Positions 61,706 to 64,000 of a stretch of DNA of 64,000 nucleotides are shown here, piece by piece (position 1 is the stretch's first letter; every line of letters starts with the position of its first letter). A program made the translations under genes and the position numbers. The notes beneath the pieces were generated by a model, which worked only from the letters and a program-made list of their open reading frames with translations, made no database searches and had not been told where the DNA came from. This stretch comes from [Eubacterium] eligens ATCC 27750 (GTDB lineage Bacteria > Bacillota > Clostridia > Lachnospirales > Lachnospiraceae), in NCBI RefSeq assembly GCF_000146185.1, contig NC_012780.1:124001-188000 (forward strand). Reading direction: 5' to 3'.

Positions 61706-62825
61706 TCTGTAATGCCTCCACTAAAGCCAGTATTGTAAGTGACTGTCCATATGCCATAGGCGCTATAAGTATGTTCTTATAATGCTCCGCATCATATCCC
61801 ATACCAGTTCCTCCAGATACATTAAGCACTGTTCCATCTGAATCAATATTTTTAAGTATTGCATTTATCGCTTTGTCAGCAACATCTATATAAGAATCAT
61901 CAAGTATTCCCATTCTGATTCCCTTTAATATACCGGCTGTAATTGCAGCACTTCCGGATACTTCTTCATAACTTGATGAATCTGTAAGTACTGTATGCCA
62001 TAATCCGCTTTTACTCTGCAGCTTCTTAAGAGCAGCTGTCTGGGCTTTATAAGCATCTATTATTATCTCTTTAACACCACTGTTAAGTGTTCCCTTAAAC
62101 ATATCAACATAATCAAGAATTCCTAATGTGAACCAGCTATTCCCTCTGCACCAGAATATACCACCGAAATTATTCATTTCATTAAATGTCCAGCCATGAT
62201 AAAACAATCCTGTCTTGTTGTCGCAAAGATACTTTATATGCATAAGTACCTGATGTATTGACTCATTTATCCAATCCTGACGATTATACTTCTGACCCAT
62301 TTTATTAAGGAATAAAACTGTCATAAACAGAGTATCTATCCACATTTCATTCTCATTGAGTCTTACTCCCTGTCTGTCTCCATTCGCACTTGTAACATGC
62401 TGGAATCCACGTTCCTTTGTTCTTGGAAGGCAGTTCATAAGCCACTCTGCCCATTTGATACACAGTTCCTCGAACTGTGTATCATTGTAATAGTTATTTA
62501 ATTCAACAAGAGTAAGTAACGGTGTTGTTGTGTTGATATTCTTTGATGGAAGACCTTCTGCTATATTTTCTTTAAACCATTTGTAAAGAAATTCTCTATA
62601 CTCATCATTGCCATTAATCTGCATTATCTTAAGCAATCCATATAAACCGACCCCCTGTGGCCAGTCCCACTCTTTAATTCCAAAGTCTCTTTTAAAGAAG
62701 CCTATTGACTCACCGCCTTTTTCCAGCTCTTCATCATTATCAGGTCTGCCAAGATTCATAAGCTTATCAATTACAAGATTAAGCTTATTCTCAATTTCTT
62801 TCTTGTCAGGTTTTTTATTGTTCAT
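61686..62825 (-). CDS. Glycoside hydrolase family 105 unsaturated rhamnogalacturonyl hydrolase
   Basis: From the ATG at 62825, after CGGAGG, 379 residues with no signal peptide, so it acts in the cytosol. NENEMWIDTLFMTVLFLNKM holds the general acid/base Asp, and FWCRGNSWFTLGILDYV and GSAAITAGILKGIRMG are conserved in YteR-like GH105/GH88 enzymes. These release the unsaturated galacturonate from the end of rhamnogalacturonan disaccharides, leaving rhamnose for the genes downstream. A longer frame upstream overlaps the TRAP gene and is not used. Confidence 0.9.
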   Translation of the reverse strand: MNNKKPDKKEIENKLNLVIDKLMNLGRPDNDEELEKGGESIGFFKRDFGIKEWDWPQGVGLYGLLKIMQINGNDEYREFLYKWFKENIAEGLPSKNINTTTPLLTLVELNNYYNDTQFEELCIKWAEWLMNCLPRTKERGFQHVTSANGDRQGVRLNENEMWIDTLFMTVLFLNKMGQKYNRQDWINESIHQVLMHIKYLCDNKTGLFYHGWTFNEMNNFGGIFWCRGNSWFTLGILDYVDMFKGTLNSGVKEIIIDAYKAQTAALKKLQSKSGLWHTVLTDSSSYEEVSGSAAITAGILKGIRMGILDDSYIDVADKAINAILKNIDSDGTVLNVSGGTGMGYDAEHYKNILIAPMAYGQSLTILALVEALQNDKKSI

Positions 62826-62853
62826 ATATATGTCCTCCGTTTTTATCTTATTT

Positions 62854-64000
62854 TTATCCCAACAATCCAAATACTGTTGGCAGCCACATACTAAGCTGTG
62901 GTACAAATGTTACAAAAAGAAGTGCGACCAAAATTGCTACAAAGAATGGCACCAGTTTCTTAATTACCTCTTCTACCTGAAGATGCGATATACTACAACC
63001 TACAAATAATACGCTTCCTACAGGTGGTGTAATTGTTCCAATTGAAAGATTCATAACCATCATTACACCAAACTGAATAGGATTCATACCTAATGCCTTA
63101 ACTACAGGAAGGAATATAGGTGTGAATATAAGTAACGCCGGAGCCATATCCATAAATGTTCCTACAATCAGAAGTATCAGGTTAATAATTAACAGAATAA
63201 CAATCTTATTATCAGACACACCCAGTAATGCTGCACTTATAGCCTGTGGAAGACCTGTGAATGATAATACGAATGACAATACTGATGAAGCTCCTATTAT
63301 AAGCATAACTATTGCTGTCATAACTGCTGTTTCTTTTAAAATTCTTGGAATATCTTTAATCTTAATGCTCTTATAAACAAACACAGCCAGTATAAATGCA
63401 TACACAACAGCTACACCAGATGCTTCTGTCGGAGTAAAATATCCTGATAATATACCACCAATAATAATTACAATGAGGAAAAGACTTGGTATAGCATCCC
63501 AGATTGTCTTTAATACAACCTTAGCTGTAAGATGATCTCTCTTGATTACATATCCATGCTTTTTTCCATATACGAAAGCAACTACCATACACAGTAATGC
63601 CCATAATAATCCCGGAATCCAGCCAGCCATAAGTAATGCTGCAACTGAAACTCCACCACTTGCTGCTGAAAATACAATGAATGAAGCTGTTGGTGGAATT
63701 AACTGTCCTACTGGTGCTGAAGCAACATTTGCTGCTGCTGAAAATGCCCTGTCATATCCCTGTTCATTCTCAAGTGGCTGCATAACACCACCAATTGCTG
63801 TTGCTGCTGCAATACCTGAGCCTGATATAGAACCAAACATTGCGTTACCTGCAATGTTAGTCATTGCTAAAGAACCTGGAACCTTACCTAAAACAAGCAT
63901 TGCCAGATTAATAAGCCTTTTTGCTATACCACCATTACTCATTAACAGACCTGCAAGTACAAAGAACGGAACTGCAAGTAATGTGAAGCTGTCAATACCT
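62854..64000 (-). CDS. TRAP transporter large permease (DctM), N-terminus beyond window
   Basis: The frame is open to the right edge, giving about 382 residues of a protein that is normally about 430. NIAGNAMFGSISGSGIAAATAIG, GWIPGLLWALLCMVVAFVYG, YFTPTEASGVAVVYAFILAV and GTFMDMAPALLIFTPIFLPV are DctM features. It should work with a small permease and a binding protein encoded beyond the window. Given the GH105 gene 28 bases downstream, the substrate is probably an unsaturated rhamnogalacturonan disaccharide or another uronate. An internal Met at 63942 is not the start. Confidence 0.93.
   Translation of the reverse strand, partial: GIDSFTLLAVPFFVLAGLLMSNGGIAKRLINLAMLVLGKVPGSLAMTNIAGNAMFGSISGSGIAAATAIGGVMQPLENEQGYDRAFSAAANVASAPVGQLIPPTASFIVFSAASGGVSVAALLMAGWIPGLLWALLCMVVAFVYGKKHGYVIKRDHLTAKVVLKTIWDAIPSLFLIVIIIGGILSGYFTPTEASGVAVVYAFILAVFVYKSIKIKDIPRILKETAVMTAIVMLIIGASSVLSFVLSFTGLPQAISAALLGVSDNKIVILLIINLILLIVGTFMDMAPALLIFTPIFLPVVKALGMNPIQFGVMMVMNLSIGTITPPVGSVLFVGCSISHLQVEEVIKKLVPFFVAILVALLFVTFVPQLSMWLPTVFGLLG

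Noticed and set aside
1..64000. tRNA, rRNA, CRISPR arrays, phage genes, complete insertion sequences
   Set aside because: None was recognised. Repeats at 41.1-41.3 kb are too short and uneven for CRISPR.

Overview
The window looks like chromosomal DNA of an anaerobic, low-GC gut Clostridium of the Lachnospiraceae type. This is an inference from AT-rich sequence, strong AGGAGG-type ribosome binding sites, an oxygen-independent (cbi) cobalamin pathway, a pectin/rhamnose catabolic operon, Ktr potassium uptake, several MATE exporters and a tetrahydrofolate riboswitch before folT. No species can be fixed. No tRNA, rRNA, CRISPR array, phage module or intact insertion sequence was seen.

Layout. 1-5.9 kb: accessory genes (methyltransferase cut by the window edge, ClbS/DfsB-like protein, flavodoxin-type reductase, VOC protein, AraC regulator divergent from a MATE exporter, aldo/keto reductase). 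6.2-10.2 kb: minus-strand potassium operon ktrB-ktrA-small membrane protein-short KdpD-like kinase-KdpE-like regulator, with a long inverted repeat over the ktrB ribosome binding site. 10.3-12.1 kb: two-gene ABC-2 exporter. 12.2-33.5 kb: a large minus-strand cobalamin locus. A cobalamin riboswitch with a clear intrinsic terminator (31404-31619) precedes btuF-btuC-btuD-cbiC-cbiD-cbiF-cbiG-cbiH-cbiJ-cbiET-cbiA/cobT-cobU-cobS-CobU-like-cobC-cbiB-cobD-cbiP and a U32-like protein. A cysteine-rich small protein and a fused cbiK/cbiL lie upstream of the riboswitch. Together these take sirohydrochlorin to the finished cobamide and import corrinoids. Genes for uroporphyrinogen III synthesis and for corrinoid adenosylation are not in the window.

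33.5-41.3 kb: an accessory stretch with a Sir2 remnant, a cytidylate-kinase-like protein, two MATE exporters, two terminator-like hairpins sharing one loop motif, a type I toxin-antitoxin candidate (30-residue membrane peptide with a convergent antisense RNA), two tandem divergent paralogues of unknown family, and a HEPN/MNT toxin-antitoxin pair below a repeat-rich upstream region. 41.4-45.8 kb: a sugar-acid operon (GntP permease, HPr-like protein, IlvD/Edd-type dehydratase) divergent from a GntR/FCD regulator that carries a frameshift in an A7 run; two matching palindromes lie between them. 45.9-46.7 kb: THF riboswitch and folT.

46.8-57.8 kb: mixed genes: Uma2 protein with N-terminal HTH, fragments of a kinase and an antitoxin, lipase, LysR regulator, ThrE exporter with an unknown overlapping partner, overlapping purA-pyrB, a GNAT acetyltransferase with an internal deletion, and a frameshifted GGDEF/PAS gene. 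57.8-64 kb: L-rhamnose/rhamnogalacturonan operon: TRAP permease (cut by the right edge), GH105 hydrolase, rhaM, rhaB, rhaA, rhaD. Several apparent single-base frameshifts occur at about 45.4 and 56.2 kb; read-level confirmation decides whether they are real decay or consensus errors.
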